Both the position numbers and the translations under genes were made by a program. The notes below the pieces were generated by a model. The model did no database searches, had not been told where the DNA came from, and was given only the letters and a program-made list of their open reading frames with translations. Source: Caballeronia telluris (lineage in GTDB: Bacteria; Pseudomonadota; Gammaproteobacteria; Burkholderiales; Burkholderiaceae). From it: DNA of 64,000 bases. This document shows positions 8,481-16,192 of this stretch, piece after piece (position 1 is the first letter of the stretch; each line of letters begins with the position of its first letter). The stretch is from contig NZ_FCNZ02000007.1 of the NCBI RefSeq assembly GCF_001544495.1, positions 124,001 through 188,000 of the forward strand, written 5' to 3'.

Positions 8481-8503
8481 GTGCGCCCGGTCGCCGGGCG
8501 CAC
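8481..8503 (-). terminator. Hairpin after the lysR-type gene
   Basis: Perfect 10-bp stem GTGCGCCCGG with a 3-base loop, placed 17 bases after the LysR gene stop and before the kguE control region. No T-tract follows on the minus strand, so it may be a weak terminator or an RNA 3' end stabiliser. Confidence 0.45.
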
Positions 8504-8519
8504 GCCATAGTGGAATTCC

Positions 8520-9410
8520 CTAGCCCGATTTCGCCTCGGCGAGACACAGCTCCAGAAAGCGCGCGGCTACCCGTGACGGCGCCGCCGAATGCGGCAGCAG
8601 GATCGAAAATCGGCGCGTGAGCGGTTCGGGCGCGATGCGCAGGCGCCTGAGCGCGTCGTCTTCGTGGCGGATCGACATCGCCGATACGAAACCGATGCCC
8701 ATGCCCGCCCGCACCGCTTCCTTCACGCCCTCGACGCCCGCGATTTCGAGCGCGATGCGCATCGGCGCGCCCGCGCGGGCGAACGCGCGCTCGACGATCT
8801 GCCGCACGCCCGAGCCGCTTTCGCGCAACACGAGCGGATGCGCGGAAATCGCGTCGAGCGAGGCCTCGCCGCGCTCCGGCGCGAGCGCATGCGAAGCCGG
8901 CAGGATCGCGACGATCTCGTCCTCGCGCCAGGGCGTGACGCCCGTGCCCGGCGGCAGATCGACGCCCACCGGTCCTTCGATCATCGCGATGTCGAGCCCC
9001 GGCAGCGCCGCGACGATATCCGACGTGTTGCCGTCGATCGTGGTGATCGCGATGTCGGGAAACTCGCCGTGGAATGCGGCGATGAGGTACGGCAGCAGAT
9101 AGCTCGCCGGCGTCGTGCTCGCGCCGATGCGCAGCGTGCCGCGCTCGAGGCCTCGCAGCGCGTCGCGAAAGGCATGCGCCTGCCGATACGTCTCGCGGAT
9201 GCGCGCGGCGTACTCCGCGAGCTGTTCGCCGGCCGCGGTGAGCCGCACGCCACGGCCGTCGCGCTGATAAAGCGCTTCGCCGAACTCGTCCTGCAACTGC
9301 CGCAACTGACCGGAGACGGCGGGCTGCGAGAGGTGCAGCGCCGTCGCCGCGCGACTGATGTTGCCGAATTCGGCGACCGTCGCGAACGTTATAAGCTGAT
9401 CGGGGGTCAT
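8520..9410 (-). CDS. LysR-family transcriptional regulator (divergent to yeiH-like exporter)
   Basis: LysR-type regulator of 296 residues. The N-terminal winged helix-turn-helix covers about residues 1-60 (FGNISRAATALHLSQPAVSGQL), followed by a linker helix and a two-lobed effector domain. It is divergently oriented from a YeiH-type exporter 108 bases away. The same pairing with a LysR regulator is known for yeiE-yeiH in enterobacteria, so control of the exporter is the natural inference. A T-N11-A palindrome lies 12 bases in front of its start, consistent with autoregulation. The inducer cannot be read from sequence. Confidence 0.82.
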   Translation of the reverse strand: MTPDQLITFATVAEFGNISRAATALHLSQPAVSGQLRQLQDEFGEALYQRDGRGVRLTAAGEQLAEYAARIRETYRQAHAFRDALRGLERGTLRIGASTTPASYLLPYLIAAFHGEFPDIAITTIDGNTSDIVAALPGLDIAMIEGPVGVDLPPGTGVTPWREDEIVAILPASHALAPERGEASLDAISAHPLVLRESGSGVRQIVERAFARAGAPMRIALEIAGVEGVKEAVRAGMGIGFVSAMSIRHEDDALRRLRIAPEPLTRRFSILLPHSAAPSRVAARFLELCLAEAKSG

Positions 9411-9421
9411 GTCGTTATAAA

Positions 9422-9438
9422 TATCGGTCCAGCCGATA
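9422..9438. promoter_or_regulatory. LysR-type T-N11-A binding site
   Basis: TATCGG-TCCAG-CCGATA is a perfect 6-5-6 inverted repeat of the LysR T-N11-A form. It is placed in the 108-bp divergent region, 12 bases from the regulator start and 81 bases from the exporter start. Confidence 0.6.
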
Positions 9439-9518
9439 CTTTACATTCTAAATCACGATTTTTCATATCCATATATCAAAGTTAGGATTGGCGCATCGCA
9501 ATAAAACTCCGACCCGCC

Positions 9519-10586
9519 ATGTCCACTGTCCATCCCGCCCAGACTCTCGTCGCCAGCAAACCGTCCACACGCGGCCAGCTGAACGGCATTCTCTTCGTCG
9601 CGCTCTTCGCCGCCGCCGTCACCCGGCTCTCGTCGATACCCGCCATCGCCGGACTGGGAATCAGCCCGTTGATCGTCGGCATCGTCGCGGGCGCCCTGTA
9701 CGGCAACGCGCTGCGCGACGGCATGCCGGCCAGTTGGGCTGCGGGCGTGAACTTCTCGGCGCGGAAGCTGCTGCGTATCGCGGTCGCGTTCTTCGGGCTG
9801 CGCGTGAGCCTGCAGGAAATCGCGCAGGTCGGATTCGCGGGCGTCACGGTGTCGGTGCTGATCGTCGTGAGCACGCTCGCGATCGGCACCTGGGCCGGCA
9901 TGAAGCTGATGAAACTCGACCGCGACACCGCGCTCCTCACTGCCGCCGGCAGCGCGATCTGCGGCGCGGCCGCCGTGCTCGCCTTCGAATCGACGTTGCA
10001 GTCCAAGCCGCATCAGAGCGCGATGGCGGTCGGCAGCGTCGTGCTGTTCGGCACGCTCTCGATGTTCCTCTATCCGATCGCGATGCACGCTGGGTGGCTC
10101 CATCTCGATACGCTCGGCGCCGGTCTCTTCTTCGGCGGCACGATCCACGAAGTGGCGCAGGTGGTCGGCGCGGCGAGCAACGTGAGCCCGGAAGCGACGC
10201 ACATCGCCACCATCGTCAAGATGACGCGCGTCATGCTGCTCGTGCCCGTGCTGCTCGGGCTCGGGCTGTGGCTGAACCGCTCGCGCGCTGCGGCCGGCGC
10301 CGGCGGCAAGGGCGGCAAGCTCGCGGTGCCCTGGTTCGCGCTCGGCTTCCTCGCGCTCGTGATCGTGAATTCGCTGCACATCCTCCCGGACACCGCGACC
10401 AGCACGCTCAACATGCTCGTCACCTTCGCCCTCACGATGGCAATGACCGCGCTCGGTATGGAAACGCGCATCGCGCAGATTCGCCAGGCGGGCCCCCGCG
10501 CGCTGGCGACCGGTGCGATCCTGTATGTCTGGCTGATCGGCGGCGGGCTTGCGATCACGCTCGGCGTCGAGCGGCTCTTCGGCTGA
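9519..10586 (+). CDS. YeiH/UPF0324-family putative sulfate exporter
   Basis: Inner-membrane protein of 355 residues with about ten hydrophobic helices. Sequences typical of the YeiH (UPF0324) family are seen: GISPLIVGIVAGALYGN, RIAVAFFGLRVSLQEI, TAAGSAICGAAAV, GGTIHEVAQVVGA and TALGMETRI. The family is annotated as putative sulfate exporters, but the transported species is experimentally uncertain. A terminator-like hairpin follows 27 bases after the stop. The upstream LysR gene is the likely regulator. Confidence 0.82.
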   Translation: MSTVHPAQTLVASKPSTRGQLNGILFVALFAAAVTRLSSIPAIAGLGISPLIVGIVAGALYGNALRDGMPASWAAGVNFSARKLLRIAVAFFGLRVSLQEIAQVGFAGVTVSVLIVVSTLAIGTWAGMKLMKLDRDTALLTAAGSAICGAAAVLAFESTLQSKPHQSAMAVGSVVLFGTLSMFLYPIAMHAGWLHLDTLGAGLFFGGTIHEVAQVVGAASNVSPEATHIATIVKMTRVMLLVPVLLGLGLWLNRSRAAAGAGGKGGKLAVPWFALGFLALVIVNSLHILPDTATSTLNMLVTFALTMAMTALGMETRIAQIRQAGPRALATGAILYVWLIGGGLAITLGVERLFG

Positions 10587-10612
10587 ACGCCGGCTTGGTC
10601 GGATAAACAAGA

Positions 10613-10637
10613 ACGCCCCGCCCTCGCGCGGGGCTTT
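10613..10637 (+). terminator. Possible terminator after yeiH-like gene
   Basis: GCCCCGC-CCTCGC-GCGGGGC forms a 7-bp GC stem followed by a short TTTC. The T-tract is weak, so termination may be partial. Confidence 0.45.
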
Positions 10638-10723
10638 CGCGTTGTATGGCACGGACCCTGCTGAACCGCAAGTTTGCGCGCGACGCGAAGCGTCCGCCGC
10701 GCATGAACGAGGAGGAACTGCCC

Positions 10724-11461
10724 ATGCCCTACGAACTGTATTACTGGGACGGCCTGCAGGGCCGCGGAGAATTCGTCCGGCTCGCGCTGGAAGATGCAGG
10801 CGCCGACTATATCGACGTCGCGCGCGGCGCAAAGAAGGACGGTCTCGGCACGGATGCCATGATGAAGCTTCTGAACAGCAAGACCGAAGCGCACATCCCG
10901 TTCGCGCCGCCGTTCCTGAAAGACGGCGAACTGATCGTGCCGCACGTCGCGAATATCCTGCTGTATCTCGGGCCGAAGCTCGGGCTCGCGCCGAAGGACG
11001 AGGCCTTGCGCTACGTCGCGCATGGCATGCAGCTGACGATCGCCGATGTGGTCGCCGAAGTCCACGACACGCATCATCCGCTTGCCACGGATCTGTATTA
11101 CGAAGACCAGAAAGAGGCCGCCAAGGTGCGCTCGAAGAACTTCATCGAGCAACGCATTCCGAAGTTCTTCGGCTACTTCGAGCGCGTGCTGAAGCAGAAC
11201 CCCGACGGCGACACGCAGATGGTCGGCAAGTCGACGACGTATGTCGACCTCTCGATGTTCCAGCTCGTCGACGGCCTGCACTACGCCTTTCCGCGCGCGA
11301 TGCGAAAATTCGGCCAGCACTATCCGCGTGTGGCGGCCCTGCACGATGCGGTGCTCGCGCGGCCGAACATCGCGGCGTACGTCGATTCCGAGCGGCGCAT
11401 CGCGTTCAACGAATCGGGCATCTTCAGGCACTATCCCGAACTCGATCAGGACGCGAAGTAA
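10724..11461 (+). CDS. Glutathione S-transferase family protein
   Basis: Protein of 245 residues. The N-terminal thioredoxin-like GST domain has the form YELYYWDGLQGRGEFVRLAL, with Tyr residues that could activate glutathione, and the loop HIPFAPPFLKDGELIVPHVANIL sits where glutathione binds. The C-terminal half is helical (FIEQRIPKFFGYFERVL, TYVDLSMFQLVDGL). It resembles sigma/pi-like GSTs. The substrate is unknown, with detoxification of electrophiles the family role. A perfect AGGAGG at 10710 fixes the ATG at 10724, so the longer frame from 10646 was rejected. It is followed by the 56-bp repeat array. Confidence 0.8.
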   Translation: MPYELYYWDGLQGRGEFVRLALEDAGADYIDVARGAKKDGLGTDAMMKLLNSKTEAHIPFAPPFLKDGELIVPHVANILLYLGPKLGLAPKDEALRYVAHGMQLTIADVVAEVHDTHHPLATDLYYEDQKEAAKVRSKNFIEQRIPKFFGYFERVLKQNPDGDTQMVGKSTTYVDLSMFQLVDGLHYAFPRAMRKFGQHYPRVAALHDAVLARPNIAAYVDSERRIAFNESGIFRHYPELDQDAK

Positions 11462-11495
11462 TCGCCGATCGCCTTAGCTGCATTTCGCCACTACG

Positions 11496-11823
11496 TGGCA
11501 TGGGACCAGAGTAAGGCGCTGAAGCACTAACTCTGGTCGACCGCCACGCTGTGGCATGGGACCAGAGTAAGGCGCTGAAGCGCCAACTCTGGTCGACCGC
11601 CACGCTGTGGCATGGGACCAGAGTAAGGCGCTGAAGCGCCAACTCTGGTCGACCGCCACGCTGTGGCATGGGACCAGAGTAAGGCGCTGAAGCGCCAACT
11701 CTGGTCGACCGCCACGCTGTGGCATGGGACCAGAGTAAGGCGCTGAAGCGCCAACTCTGGTCGACCGCCACGCTGTGGCATGGGACCAGAGTAAGGCGCT
11801 GAAGCGCCAACTCTGGTCGACAC
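11496..11823. repeat. Six tandem 56-bp hairpin-forming repeats
   Basis: Copies start at 11496, 11552, 11608, 11664, 11720 and 11776. All are near identical except the first, which has CACTAA where the others have CGCCAA, and the last, which is cut after CTCTGGTCGAC. Each unit contains GACCAGAGT paired with ACTCTGGTC, an inner GGCGC-TGAA-GCGCC stem, and CCAC-GCT-GTGG at the junction. The array fills the space between the GST stop and the dkgB ribosome site, so a transcript would be a chain of stem-loops. Open frames through it are by-products of the 56-bp period and were not called genes. Confidence 0.95.
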
Positions 11824-11834
11824 AGGAGCCATGC

Positions 11835-12638
11835 ATGATCGAAACGATTCCCTCATTCGGTCTCGGCACATTTCGTGTCGCGGCCGGCAAGACCGCGCAG
11901 TCCGTGAAGAGCGCACTGCAACTCGGCTATCGTCACATCGATACCGCGCAGTACTACGACAACGAAGCCGAAGTCGGCCAGGGCGTGCGCGATTCGGGCA
12001 TTCCGCGCGAGGACGTCTGGGTCACGACGAAAGTCTGGTGGGAACGCCTGCGCCGCGACGATCTCATCGCGAGCCTGAAGGAAAGCCATCGCAAGCTCGG
12101 CATCGGCACGATCGACCTCGCGCTCGTTCACTGGCCGTCGCCCGATAGCGTCGTGCCCATCGGCGAAACGCTCGCCGCGTTCCAGGAAGCGCAGCAGCTC
12201 GGCCTCATCCGCCACTACGGCGTGTCGAACTTCACGGCGCCGCTGCTCGAAGAAGCGCTCGCTGCGCCGGGCGGCGACGCCATCGTGACGAACCAGTTCG
12301 AAGTGAGCCCGTTCCTCGCGAACCGCGCGCTCGTCGAGGCGACGCAGAAGCTCGGCGTGAAAGTGACGGCGTACATGCCACTCGGCGAAGGCCGTGCGCA
12401 CACCGACCCCACGCTCGCCGACATCGCGAAGAAGCACGGCGCGACGCCCGCGCAGGTGACGTTCGCGTGGCTCCTGTCGCGGGAGATCGTGGTGCTGTCG
12501 GCATCGACAAATCCGGAGCACCAGCAGGTCAACTGGGATGCGCAGAAACTGACGCTCGACGCCGACGACATCGCCCGCATCGACGCTCTCGACGAAGGCA
12601 AGCGCCACGCGAATCCGCCGTTCGCGCCGACGTGGTGA
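11835..12638 (+). CDS. dkgB: Aldo/keto reductase, DkgB-like
   Basis: Cytosolic NADPH-dependent aldo/keto reductase of 267 residues, the same length as E. coli DkgB. The catalytic tetrad is intact: Asp36 and Tyr41 in HIDTAQYYDNE, Lys66 in TTKVW and His99 in LVHWPSP. DkgB reduces 2,5-diketo-D-gluconate and, probably more relevant in cells, methylglyoxal and other aldehydes. The ATG at 11835 follows AGGAG by 6 bases, immediately after the last 56-bp repeat. A strong terminator follows. A link to the nearby kgu genes is possible but unproven. Confidence 0.82.
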   Translation: MIETIPSFGLGTFRVAAGKTAQSVKSALQLGYRHIDTAQYYDNEAEVGQGVRDSGIPREDVWVTTKVWWERLRRDDLIASLKESHRKLGIGTIDLALVHWPSPDSVVPIGETLAAFQEAQQLGLIRHYGVSNFTAPLLEEALAAPGGDAIVTNQFEVSPFLANRALVEATQKLGVKVTAYMPLGEGRAHTDPTLADIAKKHGATPAQVTFAWLLSREIVVLSASTNPEHQQVNWDAQKLTLDADDIARIDALDEGKRHANPPFAPTW

Positions 12639-12660
12639 CGCGCGCAGCCTGAGTCCGGCC

Positions 12661-12692
12661 GCCCGGCGCGTCGAAGCGCCGGGCTTTTTTTG
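12661..12692 (+). terminator. Rho-independent terminator after dkgB
   Basis: GCCCGGCGC pairs with GCGCCGGGC across a short loop and is followed by seven T residues. Confidence 0.85.
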
Positions 12693-12813
12693 TCCGCGCG
12701 AACCGCACCGCAGCATGGCTCGTGCGTGTGGCATGCCAATGCTATCCTTGCGGCGCGCCTGGTCCTGAATCGATCTCAACCGCTCGCCCAACAGCCCGAA
12801 TACGTCCGTCCAC

Positions 12814-14550
12814 GTGCTTTCATTCCTGCTCAAACTGCGCACGCGCGCGCAAAAGCTCTTCCGGCTCTCCGACGATCACACGATGCTCGTGTGGGCCGTG
12901 ATCGTCGGCGTCGCGGGGGCGTTCGCGACGGCGGCGTTTCGCGAAGGCATCGACGAATTGCAACGGGCGTTCGGCGGCGAAGCCGGCAATTTCGTCGAGA
13001 TGGCGAAGCGCCTGCCGTGGCCGGTGCGCGTCGCGCTGCCCGCGGCGGGCGGACTGGTCGCGGGCGTGTGCCTCTTGATCGCGCGGCGCCGCGCGCCGAA
13101 GCAGACTCACGCCGACTACATGGAAGCCGTCACCATCGGCGACGGCGCCGTGCCCGTGTGGCAGAGCCTCTGGCGCAGTCTGTCGTCGCTCTTCACGATC
13201 GCGAGCGGCGGCTCGATCGGCCGCGAAGGCTCGATGGTGCAGCTCGCGGCGCTCTCGGCTTCGCTGATCGGCCGCTGGGTCCACTTCGATCCCCCGCGCC
13301 TGCGGCTGCTCGTCGCGTGCGGCGCGGCCGCCGGCATCACCTCGGCGTACAACGCGCCGATCGCAGGCGCGTTCTTCGTCACCGAAATCGTGCTCGGCTC
13401 GATCGCGATGGAAAGCTTCGGGCCGATCGTGGTCGCGTCGGTGGTCGCCAACATCACGATGCGCGAGTTCGCCGGCTACCGTCCGCCTTACGAGATGCCC
13501 GTCTTCCCGACCATCACGGGCGTCGAAGTGCTGCTCTTCGTCGTGCTCGGGCTCCTGTGCGGCGCGCTCGCGCCGCATTTCCTGCGGCTTTTGGCCGCTT
13601 CGAAGAAGCGCTTCGCGCTCCTGCCGCTGCCCTTGCCGCTCCGGCTCGGGCTGGGCGGGCTCATCGTCGGCGTGATCTCGATCTGGTGGCCGGAAGTCTG
13701 GGGCAACGGCTACGAAGTCGTGAACTCGCTGCTGCACACGCCCTGGACCTGGACCGCCCTTCTCACCGTGCTCGTCTTCAAGATCATCGCGACCGCCGCG
13801 ACCACGGGATCGGGCGCGGTCGGCGGGGTCTTCACGCCGACGCTCTTCGTGGGCGCCGTGCTCGGCTGTCTCTTCGGCATCGCCGCGCACACGATCTGGC
13901 CGGACTCGACCTCCGAACCCTTCGCCTACGCGATGGTCGGCATGGGCGCGTTTCTCGCCGCCGCGACGCATGCGCCGCTCATGGCGATCCTGATGATCTT
14001 CGAGATGACGCTCTCGTACCAGGTCGTGCTGCCGCTGATGCTCTCGTGCGTGGTGGCGTACTTCATCGCGCGCACCTCCGAACAGACGTCGATGTACGAA
14101 GTCACGCTGCGCCGCACGCGCGACGAAAAGGAGCGCACGCGGCTCGCCGCCACGCAGATGCGCGAACTGGTGAAGCCCGCCGATACCGTCGTTCCGCTCA
14201 CGGCGAACGTGAAGGAAATGACGCGCGTGTTCCTCGAATATCCCGTGAAGTATCTGTATGTCGTCGACGAGGGCGAGCACTTCCAGGGCGTGGTCGCGCT
14301 GAAGGACATCACCTCCGACCTGCTCGACGAGCGCGACACCGACACCAAAACCGCGCGCGACTATCTTCAGCCGCACTTCGACGTGCTCACGCCCGACATG
14401 TCGCTCGGCGAGGCGCTGCAGCACTTCCTCGCGTTCCAGGGCGAGCGGCTGCCGGTGATCGAGCGGCGCGCCGAGCCGCTCCTGCTCGGCGTCGTGTACA
14501 AGACCTCGCTTCTCGACGCATACTTCCGTCTGAACCCGACGACGCGCTGA
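12814..14550 (+). CDS. ClC-family chloride channel/transporter with CBS domains
   Basis: Membrane protein of 578 residues. The ClC domain covers about residues 20-430 and two cytosolic CBS domains cover about 450-575 (ELVKPADTVVPL, HFDVLTPDMSLGEAL). The gating-glutamate motif is present as GGSIGREGS with Glu138, and GGVFTP corresponds to the third ion-binding motif. The usual first GSGIP motif appears altered (GDGAVP near residue 109), as in ClcB-like members. It would move chloride with or without proton exchange, for example in acid resistance. The start is GTG at 12814. The downstream 240 bases before the next gene show only a possible promoter. Confidence 0.85.
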   Translation: MLSFLLKLRTRAQKLFRLSDDHTMLVWAVIVGVAGAFATAAFREGIDELQRAFGGEAGNFVEMAKRLPWPVRVALPAAGGLVAGVCLLIARRRAPKQTHADYMEAVTIGDGAVPVWQSLWRSLSSLFTIASGGSIGREGSMVQLAALSASLIGRWVHFDPPRLRLLVACGAAAGITSAYNAPIAGAFFVTEIVLGSIAMESFGPIVVASVVANITMREFAGYRPPYEMPVFPTITGVEVLLFVVLGLLCGALAPHFLRLLAASKKRFALLPLPLPLRLGLGGLIVGVISIWWPEVWGNGYEVVNSLLHTPWTWTALLTVLVFKIIATAATTGSGAVGGVFTPTLFVGAVLGCLFGIAAHTIWPDSTSEPFAYAMVGMGAFLAAATHAPLMAILMIFEMTLSYQVVLPLMLSCVVAYFIARTSEQTSMYEVTLRRTRDEKERTRLAATQMRELVKPADTVVPLTANVKEMTRVFLEYPVKYLYVVDEGEHFQGVVALKDITSDLLDERDTDTKTARDYLQPHFDVLTPDMSLGEALQHFLAFQGERLPVIERRAEPLLLGVVYKTSLLDAYFRLNPTTR

Positions 14551-14791
14551 ACTTGCGCGAGTGTGCAAATTTGCAGCGCGCGGGTGCCTGGCGGCCTAGC
14601 CGCATGCAGCCGGGCATCGCTGCGGCCGCACTTCAGAACTCACACGAAGTGTGTTCGCCGCGCTCCCGTTCGACCACGTTCCGCGCGTTGTAAACAGTTA
14701 GTGTTTTCGCGCGGCGCGAAGCGGCATGGATGCGATTGGCACAGCCTTTGCTCGTTGCTTTCTCGCTGCTTACGTCAGGAGGGGTTGAGCG

Positions 14792-15055
14792 ATGAAAACC
14801 TCAACGATGTTGTCGATGGCTCTGGTTTCCGTGTCGTGCTACGCGGCGCCGCTTCACACGAGCGACACCGATTCCGCGACCGCGACCACCGCGATGCGCG
14901 CCGCACTGCGCGCGAACGCCGCGCCCGTCTCGGCGCCCGCGCCGGACATTACGGCGCAGGATCTCGATCACGCGCGCTGGCGCCACGTCAAGATTCCGAA
15001 GCCGCGCGCGCCGAGCCGCGGCATGGCGAGCCAGCCCGTGCAGGTGCAGACCTGA
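14792..15055 (+). CDS. Small exported protein, unknown function
   Basis: Predicted 87-residue protein with a clear signal peptide ending near SCYA-AP (residue 18-19). The mature part of about 69 residues is rich in Ala, Pro, Thr and Arg, without a recognisable domain. A strong AGGAGG ribosome site lies just upstream. It precedes the DUF2795 gene by 30 bases and may be co-transcribed with it. I do not recognise a family. Confidence 0.6.
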   Translation: MKTSTMLSMALVSVSCYAAPLHTSDTDSATATTAMRAALRANAAPVSAPAPDITAQDLDHARWRHVKIPKPRAPSRGMASQPVQVQT

Positions 15056-15085
15056 CGCGCAACTTCAACCACCGGAACGATTCGA

Positions 15086-15325
15086 ATGACCGACACGCCC
15101 AAACACGCCTTGAACGACGAGCCGATCAACGATGAAATCGTGCAGGTGCTGCGCGCCATGCGTTTTCCGGCGAACAAGGATGCGATCGTCGATGCCGCGC
15201 GCGAAGCGGGCGTGAGCAACGACGTCATCACCGTATTCGACGCGCTGCCCGAGCAGGATTACGCCGACGCCGATGCCGTCGAGCAGTTGCTCGGCGGCAA
15301 TGGCGGACCGGGTCTGTCAATCTAG
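15086..15325 (+). CDS. DUF2795 domain protein
   Basis: Small cytosolic protein of 79 residues. The segment from NDEIVQVLRAMRFPANKDAIVDAAREAGV to about residue 67 matches the DUF2795 helical fold style (paired helices with a PA(N/T)K-D turn), and VFDALPEQDYADADAVEQLL ends it. The function is unknown; such proteins are common and small in Burkholderia. It is convergent with the TetR gene, whose stop lies 5 bases beyond its own. Confidence 0.72.
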   Translation: MTDTPKHALNDEPINDEIVQVLRAMRFPANKDAIVDAAREAGVSNDVITVFDALPEQDYADADAVEQLLGGNGGPGLSI

Positions 15326-15330
15326 GGCGC

Positions 15331-15948
15331 TCAGCTTGCGCCGAACACCACACGTCTGAAAAAGCCCGCGAGCACGGCTTCGGCGAAGTCGGCGGGCACC
15401 GCCTGCGGGTCCGACGAATAGAAGAACTGAACGCCATCGCATAGCGCGATCAGGCCGAGCGAAAGCTGCTCGGCCGGCATCGGCAGCGGCGTGCCGGCGC
15501 GCTCCGAAAATGCGCTGATGTAATCGGTCGTGGTCTGGCGCAACTCCCGCATGAACGCGTTGAACTGCTCGCGAAAAGCCGCGTCGCGGCTCGCATGCAG
15601 CTTCGCCTCGGCCCACAGCAAAAAGCATTTGTTCTCGCGATAAATTTCGCTGTAGTACTGGAGCACGCGCGCTTCCATGTCCTGTCGCGTGGCCTCCCCG
15701 TCTTCGAAGATCGAACGCATGCGGCCCATCGTGGCGTCGTGATCGCGCCTGAGCAGTTCCAGCAGCAACTCCGACTTGCTGCCGAAATTCGAGTAGAACG
15801 CGCCGCGCGAGTAGCCCGCCGCGGCCGCGATATCTTCGACGCTCGTCACGCCGAATCCCTTGTTCATGAATGTCGTGAGCGCCGCGTCGAAAAGACGCTG
15901 GCGCGTCTGGTCGCGACTTTGTTCACGCGTGAGGCGAATGGGTTTCAT
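15331..15948 (-). CDS. TetR/AcrR-family regulator of the adjacent RND pump
   Basis: Regulator of 205 residues. The N-terminal TetR helix-turn-helix (TSVEDIAAAAGYSRGAFYSNFGSKSELL, residues about 35-62) is well formed and is followed by a helical ligand domain ending SDPQAVPADFAEAVLAGFFRR. It is transcribed away from a three-gene RND efflux operon with 244 bases between the starts. That is the classic arrangement of a local efflux repressor. The shared region contains an ATACATACCTGTAT palindrome inside a likely operon promoter. The inducing compound is unknown. Confidence 0.82.
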   Translation of the reverse strand: MKPIRLTREQSRDQTRQRLFDAALTTFMNKGFGVTSVEDIAAAAGYSRGAFYSNFGSKSELLLELLRRDHDATMGRMRSIFEDGEATRQDMEARVLQYYSEIYRENKCFLLWAEAKLHASRDAAFREQFNAFMRELRQTTTDYISAFSERAGTPLPMPAEQLSLGLIALCDGVQFFYSSDPQAVPADFAEAVLAGFFRRVVFGAS

Positions 15949-16007
15949 GCGTCGAGTTTAGCATCCAACCCTCTTTCGAATCGTTTTTGATACAGCTTTG
16001 CATTAGG

Positions 16008-16021
16008 ATACATACCTGTAT
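16008..16021. promoter_or_regulatory. Probable TetR operator within RND operon promoter
   Basis: ATACA-TACC-TGTAT is a perfect 5-bp inverted repeat lying between TTGCAT (15998-16003) and TAGAAT (16022-16027), a plausible -35/-10 pair with an 18-bp spacer directed at the RND operon. Repressor binding here would block RNA polymerase. The sequence resembles AcrR-type operators, but assignment to this TetR protein is inference. Confidence 0.55.
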
Positions 16022-16192
16022 TAGAATTCATCGTGCATTGCCCGGTGTATCGCCGGAAAGCCCGTCGTCATTGGCGTTCCGGCCGCTTGCCGTGCTCCTT
16101 CATGCATCCCCCGTGTCTCGAAATCGACCGCCGCGCGCCCCGCGCCAAGGTTTTCGAGCCGCCTGATCCCGCCTTCGGCGTCGAGGTCTTCC

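Noticed and set aside
11496..11823. Possible CRISPR array
   Set aside because: Units are directly abutting and identical with no unique spacers, and no cas genes are present.
11424..11916. Three overlapping minus-strand open frames with repeated Ser/Arg/Trp-rich peptide
   Set aside because: They are translations of the 56-bp tandem repeat in all frames, a consequence of 56 not being a multiple of 3. They have no ribosome site and no conserved domain.
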